NCBI GenBank assembly: GCA_900258555.1
Contig: LT984854.1
Location: forward strand, 608,195 to 672,194
Source of the DNA: an uncultured Desulfobacterium sp.
GTDB lineage: Bacteria > Desulfobacterota > DSM-4660 > Desulfatiglandales > Desulfatiglandaceae
DNA: 64,000 nucleotides
Direction of reading: 5' to 3'
The translations under genes and the position numbers were made by a program. Below, piece by piece: positions 51,510-60,764 of the stretch. The notes below the pieces were generated by a model. It had not been told where the DNA came from and searched no databases. It saw only the letters and a program-made list of their open reading frames with translations. The first letter of the stretch is position 1. Each line of letters opens with the position of its first letter.

Positions 51510-54170
51510 ATGCACTGGCATCAGAGAGAAGTAAATGAAATCATCGAAAGCCTGGGCTCATCTCCTCAGGGTCTTTCTTCAATTGAGGCCCAGAGGCGCA
51601 TCGAGGAATACGGCCCGAATGAGTTAACGGAAAAAGAGAAAAAAACCATGATCATGATGTTCCTTGATCAATTCAAGGACTTCATGATCATGATTCTGAT
51701 TGCAGCTGCCGTTATTTCCGGAATTATCGGCGAGCCCTCCGATACCATCGCCATTGTGGTAATCGTGGTCCTTAATGCGGTTATCGGTTTTGTCCAGGAG
51801 TACCGGGCAGAAAAGGCCATGGCTGCGCTCAAAAAAATGGCCGCACCCTCTGCTGTTCTATTGAGGGATAAGGAGCCTGCTCAACTTTCTGCCTCTCAGC
51901 TTGTTCCAGGCGATATTGTATTTCTTGAGGCCGGCAACGTGGTACCGGCTGATATCAGGCTGATGGATGCGGCCCAATTAAAGGTGGAAGAGGCGGCCCT
52001 GACCGGTGAGTCGGTTCCGGCTGAAAAGTCTACCCGGCCGCTTGGCGATCCGGCGATTCCCTTGGGCGACAGGAAAAATATGGCGTACAAGGGGACCTTT
52101 GTTGCTTATGGCCGCGGTTCCGGCGTGGTCATAGCCACAGGTATGGAAACAGAGCTTGGCAAGATAGCCGCCATGCTTCAGGAAGAAGCAGAGGTCAAAA
52201 CCCCGCTTCAGAAGCGGCTGGAGGTCTTTGGTAAGAAGCTGGCCCTGGCAGTCCTGGTCATCTGCGCCGTTATTTTCTTGGTAGGACTTATCAGGGCGGA
52301 GCCCCCGCTGTTGATGCTGTTAACGGCCATTTCATTGGCTGTGGCCGCCATACCTGAGGCCCTTCCGGCTGTTGTGACCATTTCTCTGGCCTTGGGCGCC
52401 AAAAAGTTGGTAAGGCAGCATGCCTTGATCAGAAAGCTTCCTGCCGTAGAAACACTTGGCTCTGTTACCTATATCTGCTCGGACAAGACCGGGACACTGA
52501 CCACCAATCGAATGTCGGTTGATGAGATATATGTGGCTGATAAGTATATCAGGAATCCAGAACTTAAAGATGCTGAGGGCATGGTAACAGGCAGATCCCT
52601 CTCATCTCCTATTTCCTCCCTTCTGACCGCCCTGGGATTAAATAATGATACCCAGACGGATAAAGATGGGAACACAATCGGTGATCCCACTGAAATTGCC
52701 CTGTTTGAAATAGCCAGGGAAAAGGGCTTTGACAAAAAGGAACTTGAAGGGGAGTTTCCCCGAAAGGCTGAAATCCCCTTTGACTCCGAAAGAAAATGCA
52801 TGACCACTATTCATCGAGTTGCCGGCGGCGGTGATCAAGGACATGCGTATATTTCTTTTACCAAGGGTGCGGCGGATATCCTTATGGACAGGTCAGATAA
52901 TGTTTTGACCGATTCAGGGTCAAAGCCCCTTAAAAAAGACGAGATCAATTCGATCAACAATAAGATGGCATCCGATGGGTTGAGGGTCATCGGGGTTGCC
53001 ATGCGCAGGTGGGCCGAACTGCCCAAAGGATTGCCGCCGGAACAGATTGAGACAGGACTTACCTTTCTGGGTCTGGCAGGTCTTATGGACCCCCCCAGGG
53101 AAGAGGCCAAGGAGGCTATCGGCCTGTGTAAGTCCGCGGGGATCATACCGGTCATGATCACAGGAGACCATCCCATTACGGCCAGGGCCATAGCAAAAAG
53201 ACTTGGAATAATCGAAGACGGATCAAAGGCAATAATAACCGGGCGGGAACTGGAAAGGCTTCCTTTGGATGAGTTTGAGCAAAAGGTTGAACAGATCAGG
53301 GTTTACGCACGGGTCGCACCGGAGCAGAAGCTCAAAATTATCAAGGCATTACAGGACAAAGGGCAATTCATTGCCATGACCGGTGACGGTGTAAATGATG
53401 CGCCTGCCCTGAAGCGCGCTGATATTGGAATCGCCATGGGCATTACCGGCACTGATGTCTCCAAAGAGGCAGCACATATGATCCTCCTGGATGACAATTT
53501 TGCAACCATCGTCAAGGCTGTCAGGGAAGGTCGGCGCATCTTTGACAATATCCGCAAGTTTATAAAATACACCATGACCAGCAATTCAGGCGAAATCTGG
53601 ACAATTTTCCTGGCGCCCTTTTTTGGGCTCCCCATTCCCCTGTTGCCCATTCACATCCTGTGGATCAACCTGGTAACCGACGGAGTTCCCGGTCTAGCCC
53701 TGGCCGCTGAGCCCGGAGAAAAAGACATCATGAGCCGGCCCCCCAGGCATCCCAAGGAAAGCATTTTTGCTGAAGGACTCGGCGCACATACAATCTGGGT
53801 GGGACTCCTTATGGGCGTGGTCTCTATCGTCACCCAGGCATATTTCATTAAGAGCAGCCAGACCCACTGGCAGACCATGGTCTTTACCGTGCTCTGCCTG
53901 AGCCAGATGGGACATGTGCTTGCCATTCGTTCCGGACGGGAGTCTTTCTTCAGGCTGGGTGTGCTATCAAACAAACCGCTCCTTGGGGCCGTCTTGCTCA
54001 CACTTGCTCTTCAAATGGCCACCGTCTATGTGCCTGCGCTGAATCCCATTTTTAAGACCGCACCTCTTACCTTCAATGAATTGTTGGTTACTCTGGCTGT
54101 ATCGAGCATGGTCTTCTGGGCCGTGGAACTGGAAAAACTGGTAAAAAGGAGGAAATCTTTAATTAAATAA
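51510..54170 (+). CDS. P-type Ca2+/Mn2+-type cation-transporting ATPase (type IIA-like)
   Basis: 886 residues. The N-terminal cation ATPase domain is followed by the actuator motif TGESVP (about 167), TM4 with PEALP (about 294-298), the phosphorylation motif CSDKTGTLT (about 326-334), and TGDGVNDAPALKRADIGIAMG near 625. Ten membrane helices are expected. The PEALP variant and overall layout match SERCA/PMR1-type pumps, which export Ca2+ or Mn2+. The Mn2+ riboswitch upstream favours manganese export or co-transport. Full family length; inner-membrane location. Confidence 0.88.
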   Translation: MHWHQREVNEIIESLGSSPQGLSSIEAQRRIEEYGPNELTEKEKKTMIMMFLDQFKDFMIMILIAAAVISGIIGEPSDTIAIVVIVVLNAVIGFVQEYRAEKAMAALKKMAAPSAVLLRDKEPAQLSASQLVPGDIVFLEAGNVVPADIRLMDAAQLKVEEAALTGESVPAEKSTRPLGDPAIPLGDRKNMAYKGTFVAYGRGSGVVIATGMETELGKIAAMLQEEAEVKTPLQKRLEVFGKKLALAVLVICAVIFLVGLIRAEPPLLMLLTAISLAVAAIPEALPAVVTISLALGAKKLVRQHALIRKLPAVETLGSVTYICSDKTGTLTTNRMSVDEIYVADKYIRNPELKDAEGMVTGRSLSSPISSLLTALGLNNDTQTDKDGNTIGDPTEIALFEIAREKGFDKKELEGEFPRKAEIPFDSERKCMTTIHRVAGGGDQGHAYISFTKGAADILMDRSDNVLTDSGSKPLKKDEINSINNKMASDGLRVIGVAMRRWAELPKGLPPEQIETGLTFLGLAGLMDPPREEAKEAIGLCKSAGIIPVMITGDHPITARAIAKRLGIIEDGSKAIITGRELERLPLDEFEQKVEQIRVYARVAPEQKLKIIKALQDKGQFIAMTGDGVNDAPALKRADIGIAMGITGTDVSKEAAHMILLDDNFATIVKAVREGRRIFDNIRKFIKYTMTSNSGEIWTIFLAPFFGLPIPLLPIHILWINLVTDGVPGLALAAEPGEKDIMSRPPRHPKESIFAEGLGAHTIWVGLLMGVVSIVTQAYFIKSSQTHWQTMVFTVLCLSQMGHVLAIRSGRESFFRLGVLSNKPLLGAVLLTLALQMATVYVPALNPIFKTAPLTFNELLVTLAVSSMVFWAVELEKLVKRRKSLIK

Positions 54171-54251
54171 AAGGATAAACTTTGATATGTTTCTTCACTA
54201 GTTATCGTAATAGAGTTAAAGTACTTTTGAGAAATGAGGAGGTTTTGCGAA

Positions 54252-55184
54252 ATGTATGGAATTATGGTTAGAAAAGTTTCGGTTCTCACTGTTTTTGTGT
54301 TAATTGCGTTTCTTATGTATGGTCTTGTTGATCTTGCTGATGCCAGATCGCGCAGCGGCGGCAGATCGTTCAGCCCGAGCAGATCCTATTCAAGGCCACA
54401 GCAGCGCCAGACCAGTCCCGCTCAGACCGCCAGACCGCCTGCCGGGTCTACAGGGTCCTTTACCCGCGGGCTGGTGGGAGGCCTGATCGGGGGCGCTATC
54501 GGCAGCATGCTGTTCGGCGGGCTGGCCCATGGCATGGGGATGGGTGGTTTTGGAGGGAGCGGCATAGGACTTATTGAAATCCTGATTTTCGGTGTCATCA
54601 TCTACTTTCTTTACAAAAAATTCTTCAGACGCCCGGCCCTTTCTGCAACCGGAGGTTATGAGCAGGCATATGCCAGGACGTCTGTGGATCAGATGGCAGG
54701 GCCGTCAGGCAGGGAGGATATAGTGGATATCCCGGCCGAGGACTCATTGGTTGAAGGTGTCAGACAGATATGGGATGTGGATCCTGACTTCAGCCCGGAC
54801 GGCTTTAAGGAAACCGCCCAGGACCTGTTTTTTAAGATCCAGGCAGGTTGGACAAAACGTGATACAGAGGTATTAAAGGATTATGTCGGAGATCAACTGC
54901 TGGATGAGTATTCCGGGCATTTTGCGGAGATGAGGCAAAAAGGCCACGTCAATCGTCTGGAGAATATTGCAGTGCGCAATGTTGATCTGCTAACGGCAGG
55001 AGTGGAAGGTCAGGAGATATTTGTCAAAGTGCGTTTTACCGCCAACCTCCTTGATTACACGGTGGATGAGTCTTCCGGAAACACGGTCAGCGGTGACCCC
55101 CAAAACCCGGTCAAATTCGAAGAGAACTGGACCTTTGCCCGAAAAATAGGCGCTGGCAACTGGAGGCTCGAGGGGATAGAATAG
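54252..55184 (+). CDS. Tim44-like domain membrane protein
   Basis: 310 residues from ATG 54252, which follows GAGGAGG by nine bases; ATG 54234 overlaps that site. A signal-like helix (about 5-28), an Arg/Ser/Gln-rich linker, a Gly-rich membrane stretch (about 70-125: GGLIGGAIGSMLFGG, GIGLIEILIFGVIIYFLY) and a C-terminal Tim44-like domain (about 165-305; FKETAQDLFFKIQAGWTKRD, GAGNWRLEGI). Bacterial Tim44-like proteins are of unclear function, possibly in envelope assembly. Topology suggests an inner-membrane anchor with the globular domain on one side. Confidence 0.8.
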   Translation: MYGIMVRKVSVLTVFVLIAFLMYGLVDLADARSRSGGRSFSPSRSYSRPQQRQTSPAQTARPPAGSTGSFTRGLVGGLIGGAIGSMLFGGLAHGMGMGGFGGSGIGLIEILIFGVIIYFLYKKFFRRPALSATGGYEQAYARTSVDQMAGPSGREDIVDIPAEDSLVEGVRQIWDVDPDFSPDGFKETAQDLFFKIQAGWTKRDTEVLKDYVGDQLLDEYSGHFAEMRQKGHVNRLENIAVRNVDLLTAGVEGQEIFVKVRFTANLLDYTVDESSGNTVSGDPQNPVKFEENWTFARKIGAGNWRLEGIE

Positions 55185-55257
55185 GGATTACGTATAGTAC
55201 CGAAATACTCTAGCCGGGGCGCGCATAATGTAACAGTTAATGATAAGGGGTTTCATT

Positions 55258-56574
55258 GTGTCAATATGGATTGAGATCTCGTTTATCTTTCTTCTTATTT
55301 TTTTGAACGGCTTGCTTGCATTGTCGGAGCTAGCTATTGTTTCAGCCAGGAAGACGCGGCTGGAACAGTTGGCGAAACAAGGAGATTCAAGGGCGGGCCT
55401 TGCGCTGAAGCTCTCAAATTCGCCGGACAGCTTTTTATCCACCATACAAATCGGCATTACCTTTGTGGGCATTCTAACCGGTGCTTTTGGAGGCGCAACT
55501 ATTGCTGAATTGCTCGCCCGATACCTTGATGGCTTTCCCGTGCTGACCCCATACGCCGAGAGTATCGGAGTTGTGATTGTAGTCATCGGAATCACTTATT
55601 TGTCACTGATCATCGGTGAACTGGTTCCAAAGCGGCTGGCGCTCAATAATCCGGAAAGGCTTGCCTGCCTTGTCGCCCCAAGTATAAAACGACTTGCGCG
55701 ACTGGCGCACCCGTTGGTGGTTTTTCTGAGCGGCTCATCAAGAATGTTGCTCAGCATTCTCCGGATTAAACCTTCCGCCGCCGCGGCGGTGACCGAAGAA
55801 GAAATAAAGCTGTTGATCGCCAAAGGCACACAGACCGGAACCTTTCAAGAATTTGAACAGGACACGATTGAACGTGTATTTCGCCTTGCCGACCGTCGGG
55901 TGGCAGTCTTAATGACACACAGATCTGACATTATTTGCCTAAGCCTTACTGAAAGCGAAAAGGAAACAAGACATAAAATTGCAGAGCACAAATATTCGTT
56001 TTATCCCGTAGTGCGGGATAACCTTGACAATATTGTCGGAGTTGTCAGAGGCAAAGAGTTGCTTTCACTTGCTATGGAGGGTAAGCCGTTTAATCTTAAG
56101 GAAATATGCCTTAAGCCCCTTTTTGTTTTTGAGACGACGCCTGCAGTCAAAATGCTTGAGCTGTTCAAGAAATATGGAACATATATCGCTTTTGTTGTGG
56201 ATGAGTATGGCGCAATTCATGGCCTTGTTACACGTGATGATATCTTACGTTCCGTTTTTGAAGACATAGAAGATATCTCCGAAAGAAAAGAAGGAGAAAG
56301 GCAAATAGTGCAACGCGAAGACGGCTCATGGCTCATATCCGGTAGTTTGCCCCTGGATGAGTTAATGGATTATATGAAAATCGGTAGTCTTAGTGAAGAA
56401 GATAGGGCAGGAATGAACACTGTGGGTGGCTTCGTAATGACGAAAATCGGGGCTGTGCCTTTGGAAGGGCAACAATTCTTATGGGAAGGCCTCAGATGGG
56501 AAGTCGTTGACATGGACGGCAGACGGGTAGACAAGATTTTGGTGTCACAAGTAAAGAAAACAAAAAATCAGTAA
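55258..56574 (+). CDS. CNNM/CorC-HlyC family transporter
   Basis: About 438 residues. The N-terminal DUF21/CNNM membrane domain has three to four helices (FLLIFLNGLLALSELAIVSAR, STIQIGITFVGILTGAFGG, VIVVIGITYLSLIIGELVPKR); a CBS pair lies at about 205-330 and the CorC_HlyC domain at the C-terminus (ISGSLPLDELMDYM, AGMNTVGGFVMTKIG). Relatives are linked to Mg2+ or Co2+ transport. GTG 55258 has AAGGGG seven bases before it; ATG 55240 in the same frame has none and would add six residues. It is a single gene. Confidence 0.88.
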   Translation: MSIWIEISFIFLLIFLNGLLALSELAIVSARKTRLEQLAKQGDSRAGLALKLSNSPDSFLSTIQIGITFVGILTGAFGGATIAELLARYLDGFPVLTPYAESIGVVIVVIGITYLSLIIGELVPKRLALNNPERLACLVAPSIKRLARLAHPLVVFLSGSSRMLLSILRIKPSAAAAVTEEEIKLLIAKGTQTGTFQEFEQDTIERVFRLADRRVAVLMTHRSDIICLSLTESEKETRHKIAEHKYSFYPVVRDNLDNIVGVVRGKELLSLAMEGKPFNLKEICLKPLFVFETTPAVKMLELFKKYGTYIAFVVDEYGAIHGLVTRDDILRSVFEDIEDISERKEGERQIVQREDGSWLISGSLPLDELMDYMKIGSLSEEDRAGMNTVGGFVMTKIGAVPLEGQQFLWEGLRWEVVDMDGRRVDKILVSQVKKTKNQ

Positions 56575-56736
56575 AAACTAATTTCAAAACACCCACTTCC
56601 GCCCAATCTGTGCTTTGTGCACAATCACGACATGGCGCTTTAGCTTGTGGAATCATCTCTCAATCCATTATCTTATCCGTACCATCTTACTACTTACAAC
56701 CAGTCCGGATTGCCGGATGCTCTGAGCTTGCGATCT

Positions 56737-56751
56737 TTTACACTCTGTAAA
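56737..56751. promoter_or_regulatory. Palindromic upstream activator site (second copy)
   Basis: TTTACA-CTC-TGTAAA, extendable by one A-T pair each side (56736-56752), followed by AAAGCTGACGG. The match to the site at 49050 extends through the flanking GCTGAC. It lies about 110 bases upstream of the -24 element, a normal enhancer distance. Confidence 0.62.
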
Positions 56752-56860
56752 AAAAGCTGACGGTGAGCTCGTAGTTACATAAAGCCCTCCTCGTTTTACC
56801 CTCCTTAAAAATTCCCATAATGTCCAATTGTTATGCAGGCTAATGCTACATACTTAGCAG

Positions 56861-56876
56861 TGGCACATGGCTTGCT
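56861..56876 (+). promoter_or_regulatory. Sigma-54 (-24/-12) promoter
   Basis: TGGCACATGGCTTGCT matches the sigma-54 consensus TGGCAC-N5-TTGCW at every fixed position. It lies 57 bases before the carrier gene at 56933. Confidence 0.82.
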
Positions 56877-56932
56877 CTGCTACCGTGCAGGAATAAAGCA
56901 ATTGTAACTGAGTAAACAGGAGGGAATACTTT

Positions 56933-58576
56933 ATGAGTCACAGTGTTGCAGCACACGCTATTGATGATAACGGCAGCTTCTGGAAGAGCAGGCCAGGCTA
57001 CAAACCGATCCTGCTCCTGATTGCCTTGTCAGTGTTTGTATTTCTGGTGGTCATACCACCGCCACAGAGCATGCTTGACCTGGTAAACAAGGAAAACCCG
57101 CCGGGCGCGGCCCTTCAAAAAGGCACAAAGACCTTGGTGGAAAGTGTAAACAAAAAGCTCAGGCCCGATGACGCCCCTGCTCACGGCGGAGAACACAAAG
57201 AGGTGGTTAAGCTCACCGAAAAAGAAGTGGCCCAAGTGGGCAAGGTTACGCTTGCGATCTTCGGCCTGGTCGTATTTTTGTGGGCCACAGAGACACTTCC
57301 CCTGGGCGCAACCGATATCCTGGTGGCGGTGATGCTCTATCTGTTCGGCATATTGCCGCTTGAGGAGATATCAAAGTCATACATGCAGGATGCGGTCTTT
57401 TTCATATTCGGCATCCTGGCGGTTGCCGTGGGGGTTTCAAAGACAGGCCTTGATAAACGGATAGGGCTTTTGCTCCTAAGCCGTATCAAGAGCGCAAAGG
57501 CCTTTGCCTTTATATTTTTCCCCGCCATTGCCATGTCCGCAAGCTTTCTGTCGGAGCATGCCCTTGTAGCACTCCTTATCCCGGTGCTCCTGGGTGTATA
57601 CAAGGTAAGCTGCAAGATGTACGGCTTTGATAAGGACCGGGCGCTTGGGGTTTTTCTACTCCTCGGGCTGTGTCTTGCCGCAAATCACGGGGGCCCGGGC
57701 TCCCCTGCCGCAGGAGGCAGAAACGCAATCATGGTGGGATATCTGACAGGCGCGGGCTACCCGATATCATTTCTTGAATGGATGAAATACGGTTTTCCAT
57801 TTGTACCTGTAATGGGCTTTATTATCGGACTGTTCATGTACATGGTGGTAAAGCCCAAATTCAAGGTCCAGGGCATCAACCCAAGCGAGGTGGTGAGACT
57901 TGAGGTCGCAAAGATGCCCAAGTTCGGAGGCAGGGAGGCGATAATGGCCGTGATCCTTGTCATCCTGGTCGCCTGCTGGATCATACTCGGGGAGGAATTC
58001 GGTCTCGGAGGTCCTACGCTTTATGCAGTAATGGCCATGTTTCTTACAAAGATCCTGACCTGGGATGACATCCAGGATGGTGTGGCCTTTGACGTGGTAG
58101 GCCTTTATGCGGCAGCCTGCGCAATGGGCGTGGCCCTCAAGTTTTCCGGGGGCGCCCTCTGGATGGCCCAGGTATTTGTGGATGTCCTGCCCGACTTCCT
58201 GGTAAAAGGTGATAACCTTACTCTGGGGGTGAGCCTTGCAACCGGAACCATGACCAATTTCATGAGCGACGGCGCAACGGTTGCATCCCTTGGTCCCATA
58301 TTCCTGCCCATGTCTGAGCTGACCGGCGTCCATGTATGGAAGATCGGCCTTGCCTGCGCGTTTTCATCTTCATTTGCCAACGCCATGATCGTGGGCACTC
58401 CCAATAACGCAATAGCATTCGCCATGGGCAGGGACCCTGAAACAGGCGAAAGGCTCCTGACTGTCATGGACTTCCTGAAATACGGGGGGGCCATAACCAT
58501 TTTGGCCTGGCTGGTCCTGTGGTTCTGGACAATATTCGGGTACTGGCGATGGATGTCATGGCCCACTCTCGGTTAA
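56933..58576 (+). CDS. DASS (SLC13) sodium-coupled anion carrier
   Basis: 547 residues with about 11-13 membrane helices. The family's key motifs are present in both halves: ASFLSEHALVALLIPVLLGV, and near the end NFMSDGATVASLGPIFLP and SSFANAMIVGTPNNAIAF, the paired anion/Na+ sites. A hydrophilic loop (about 45-95, Lys/Glu/His-rich) after the first helix is longer than in most relatives. The substrate may be a dicarboxylate, sulfate or sulfonate. A sigma-54 promoter with enhancer site precedes it, and receiver/CBS genes follow, so its expression is signal-controlled. AGGAGG precedes the ATG. Confidence 0.88.
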   Translation: MSHSVAAHAIDDNGSFWKSRPGYKPILLLIALSVFVFLVVIPPPQSMLDLVNKENPPGAALQKGTKTLVESVNKKLRPDDAPAHGGEHKEVVKLTEKEVAQVGKVTLAIFGLVVFLWATETLPLGATDILVAVMLYLFGILPLEEISKSYMQDAVFFIFGILAVAVGVSKTGLDKRIGLLLLSRIKSAKAFAFIFFPAIAMSASFLSEHALVALLIPVLLGVYKVSCKMYGFDKDRALGVFLLLGLCLAANHGGPGSPAAGGRNAIMVGYLTGAGYPISFLEWMKYGFPFVPVMGFIIGLFMYMVVKPKFKVQGINPSEVVRLEVAKMPKFGGREAIMAVILVILVACWIILGEEFGLGGPTLYAVMAMFLTKILTWDDIQDGVAFDVVGLYAAACAMGVALKFSGGALWMAQVFVDVLPDFLVKGDNLTLGVSLATGTMTNFMSDGATVASLGPIFLPMSELTGVHVWKIGLACAFSSSFANAMIVGTPNNAIAFAMGRDPETGERLLTVMDFLKYGGAITILAWLVLWFWTIFGYWRWMSWPTLG

Positions 58577-58684
58577 ATGCCTCCTTGCGCCGATCTACCC
58601 GGCATGGGGGAGGCAATGGCAAGGAAGGCTTTCAGGATATTGGAAACAGGCTGAAAAGAAACGACACAAAGTCAGGAGGATAAC

Positions 58685-59134
58685 ATGGATCAATTCAGGG
58701 CATTAATAGTGGATGATGAAGAGGATTTTCTCGTAACCCTGGTCAATCGTCTGAACAAGAGAAACATCGAAACTACCGGGGCCAAAAGCGCAGAAGAGGC
58801 GCTGGAGCTTATAAAGAAAAAGATCTTTGACGTGGTTGTCATGGACATCAAGATGCCCGGGGGCATGGACGGAATAGAGGCCCTGCGGGAGATAAAGAAG
58901 ATCCAGCCCATTGCCGAGGTGATACTTCTTACCGGTCACGGGTCAGTGGAGACCAGCATCGAGGGAATGAAACTCGGGGCCTTTGATTATCTCTTAAAAC
59001 CGGTGAAGCTTGAGGATTTGATCCCAAAGATGGCCCAGGCCTTTGAGAAGAAATCCTCTCATGAGCAGAAGATAAGGTCCGCAAGGATAAAGGACCTGAT
59101 GCGTTCTCCCCTGAGGGTGCTCGATGAAAAGTAG
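58685..59134 (+). CDS. Single-domain response regulator (paralogue A)
   Basis: 149 residues: ALIVDDEEDF, VVMDIKMPGGMDGIEAL (Asp near 54, with an extra Gly-Met insertion after the Pro), LLTGHGS and LLKPVK. A conserved tail (KIRSARIKDLMRSPLRVL) extends beyond the receiver. It is very similar along its whole length, tail included, to the protein at 60765. AGGAGG precedes the ATG. No output domain. Confidence 0.9.
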   Translation: MDQFRALIVDDEEDFLVTLVNRLNKRNIETTGAKSAEEALELIKKKIFDVVVMDIKMPGGMDGIEALREIKKIQPIAEVILLTGHGSVETSIEGMKLGAFDYLLKPVKLEDLIPKMAQAFEKKSSHEQKIRSARIKDLMRSPLRVLDEK

Positions 59135-59193
59135 CCCCGGTTCCATGCCGATGCTGGAACAACATTAACCATTCTTTAAGAAAGGTGGGTCAA

Positions 59194-59643
59194 ATGGAAA
59201 AGATGAAGATGATGCTGGTGGATGATGAGGAGAGATTTCTTTCAACCACCCAAAAGCTCTTAGCAAAAAAGGGTTATGATGTCCTGACCGCAATAAGCGG
59301 TGAAGAGGCCCTGGATAATCTTACAAAACACAATGTCCATGTGGTGATACTGGATGTCAAGATGCCGGGGATGGATGGGGTGGAGACCTTAAAGGCGATA
59401 AAGAGGCGTTTTCCGCTGGTTGAGGTGATCATGCTGACGGGCCACGGCACGGTTGAGACCGCTGTTGACGGCTTAAAGTCAGGCGCAACCGACTATCTCC
59501 TGAAACCGGCGGACATCAACGAACTGATCGGGAAGGCGGAGGAGGCGTTTGCAAAGAGAAAGGTGCTTGAGGACAAGATACGGGTGGCCCAGACCAGAAA
59601 GGCCTTTAAGACCCCGCAGCAGATCCTGAGTGAGACAGAGTAG
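59194..59643 (+). CDS. Single-domain response regulator
   Basis: 149 residues from ATG 59194, which follows AAAGGTGG; GTG 59185 would include that site. MLVDDEERF, VILDVKMPGMDGVETL (Asp near 54), MLTGHGT, LLKPAD. The tail (RKAFKTPQQILSE) differs from that of its neighbours. It probably shares a phosphorelay with the flanking receivers and the kinase at 61319. Confidence 0.88.
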   Translation: MEKMKMMLVDDEERFLSTTQKLLAKKGYDVLTAISGEEALDNLTKHNVHVVILDVKMPGMDGVETLKAIKRRFPLVEVIMLTGHGTVETAVDGLKSGATDYLLKPADINELIGKAEEAFAKRKVLEDKIRVAQTRKAFKTPQQILSETE

Positions 59644-59655
59644 AGGAGGGATGTG

Positions 59656-60210
59656 ATGAGTGAGCCAAAAGTAAGAGATTTGATGATTCCGCTCTCCGAG
59701 TATGTGACAGTAAATGAAGATGCAAGCCTCTTTGATGCGGTCGCTACCTTAAGACAGAAAAGTCAAACTTTTGATCAGGACAAGGAAAATCCCAGGGCCA
59801 TTCTGGTGCTGGATAAGGCAGGCGCTGTTATCGGAAAACTCAGCCAGTGGGACGTTATCAGGGGACTCGAACCCAAGTACAGTGAGATCGGACACATCCA
59901 GGGCACTTCCCAGCTTGCCTTTACCAGCGATTTTATTCGCTCGCAGGTGAAAAAATACGGCCTGTGGGAACACCCCCTTGGCGATCTTTGCAAGAAGGCC
60001 GCGAGGATCAAGGTAAAAGACATAATGTATAAGCCCGGCCAAGGAGAGTGTGTTGCGGAAGGTGCAAGCATGGATGAGGCCGTACACCAGATGATAGTGG
60101 GACACCACCAGTCTCTGCTTGCGCTCAGGGGCAAAGAGATAGTCGGAATACTCAGGCTGAGCGATGTCTTCAGGGTGGTCTGCGACATGATAATGGCCTG
60201 TCCGGCTTGA
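59656..60210 (+). CDS. CBS-pair protein
   Basis: 184 residues from ATG 59656 with GAGGAGGG upstream. Two CBS motifs: VRDLMIPLSEYVTVNEDASLFDAV with VLDKAGAVIGKLSQWDVIRGL (about 5-73), and VKDIMYKPGQGECVAEG with GKEIVGILRLSDVF (about 115-178). CBS pairs bind adenosine nucleotides, so it may report energy state to the surrounding regulators or the carrier. No enzyme or channel is fused. It is in line with the receiver genes and probably co-transcribed. Confidence 0.85.
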   Translation: MSEPKVRDLMIPLSEYVTVNEDASLFDAVATLRQKSQTFDQDKENPRAILVLDKAGAVIGKLSQWDVIRGLEPKYSEIGHIQGTSQLAFTSDFIRSQVKKYGLWEHPLGDLCKKAARIKVKDIMYKPGQGECVAEGASMDEAVHQMIVGHHQSLLALRGKEIVGILRLSDVFRVVCDMIMACPA

Positions 60211-60228
60211 CGTTCCATTGGAAATCGC

Positions 60229-60639
60229 GTGGAAAAAGAATTTACCATACTGATTGCAGATCGGAATCATCATGTGAGGGAATTGCTCAAACGTGAGATG
60301 ATGGCCGAAGGCTATATTATTCGAGTGGCGAAAAACGGTCAGGAGGTATTGAAATGGGTGTATGATCAGGAACCCCTGGACCTGGTCATCCTGGACCTGG
60401 ATCTGCCGGACTTTGAGGAGACACAGGTGCTGGATAAGATAAACGATCGCGTGCCCTATTTGCCGGTAGTGATCCACACCTTCGTGTCAGAATACAATAA
60501 CAATCCTGCTATTAAGACTGCAGCAGGCCTGGTGGAAAAGGACGGAAGCAGTATAAGCCGCTTAAAGGAGATGGTTTCTTCATTACTGGGTGGCCCTATA
60601 CAACGTAAGCAGAAGGATAATGGCCGCATATCCTCCTAA
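60229..60639 (+). CDS. Receiver-domain protein, divergent
   Basis: 136 residues from GTG 60229. The receiver pattern is weaker than in its neighbours: ILIADRNHHVREL replaces the usual paired acids with one Asp, but VILDLDLPDF keeps the phosphoacceptor Asp near 52 and a Lys lies near 103 (LVEKDGSS). The usual T/S position reads VIHTFVS. It may still be phosphorylated, or act as a pseudo-receiver. No output domain; a basic tail follows. Confidence 0.7.
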   Translation: MEKEFTILIADRNHHVRELLKREMMAEGYIIRVAKNGQEVLKWVYDQEPLDLVILDLDLPDFEETQVLDKINDRVPYLPVVIHTFVSEYNNNPAIKTAAGLVEKDGSSISRLKEMVSSLLGGPIQRKQKDNGRISS

Positions 60640-60764
60640 AAACCTCTTTTATAAGAGAGGGGTTCAGATGTATAATGACACCCGGGATAAACGGTCCGCT
60701 ATCGGCTTTTAGCTGTTAGCTCAATTCGGGATAATAACTCAACTGCATCAGACAGGAGGGCAAC

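Larger units (their letters stand above)
56575..56932. promoter_or_regulatory. 358-base regulatory region of the DASS carrier gene
   Basis: No ORF. The region carries the palindrome at 56737-56751 and the sigma-54 promoter at 56861-56876, with a leader of about 45 bases before the gene. The first 120 bases show nothing I recognise. Confidence 0.6.

Noticed and set aside
51446-60730. Short GCTAACAGCT-like sequences at about 51,470 and 60,710 as a dispersed repeat
   Set aside because: Only about 10 bases are shared and in opposite orientation. Too little to call a repeat family.
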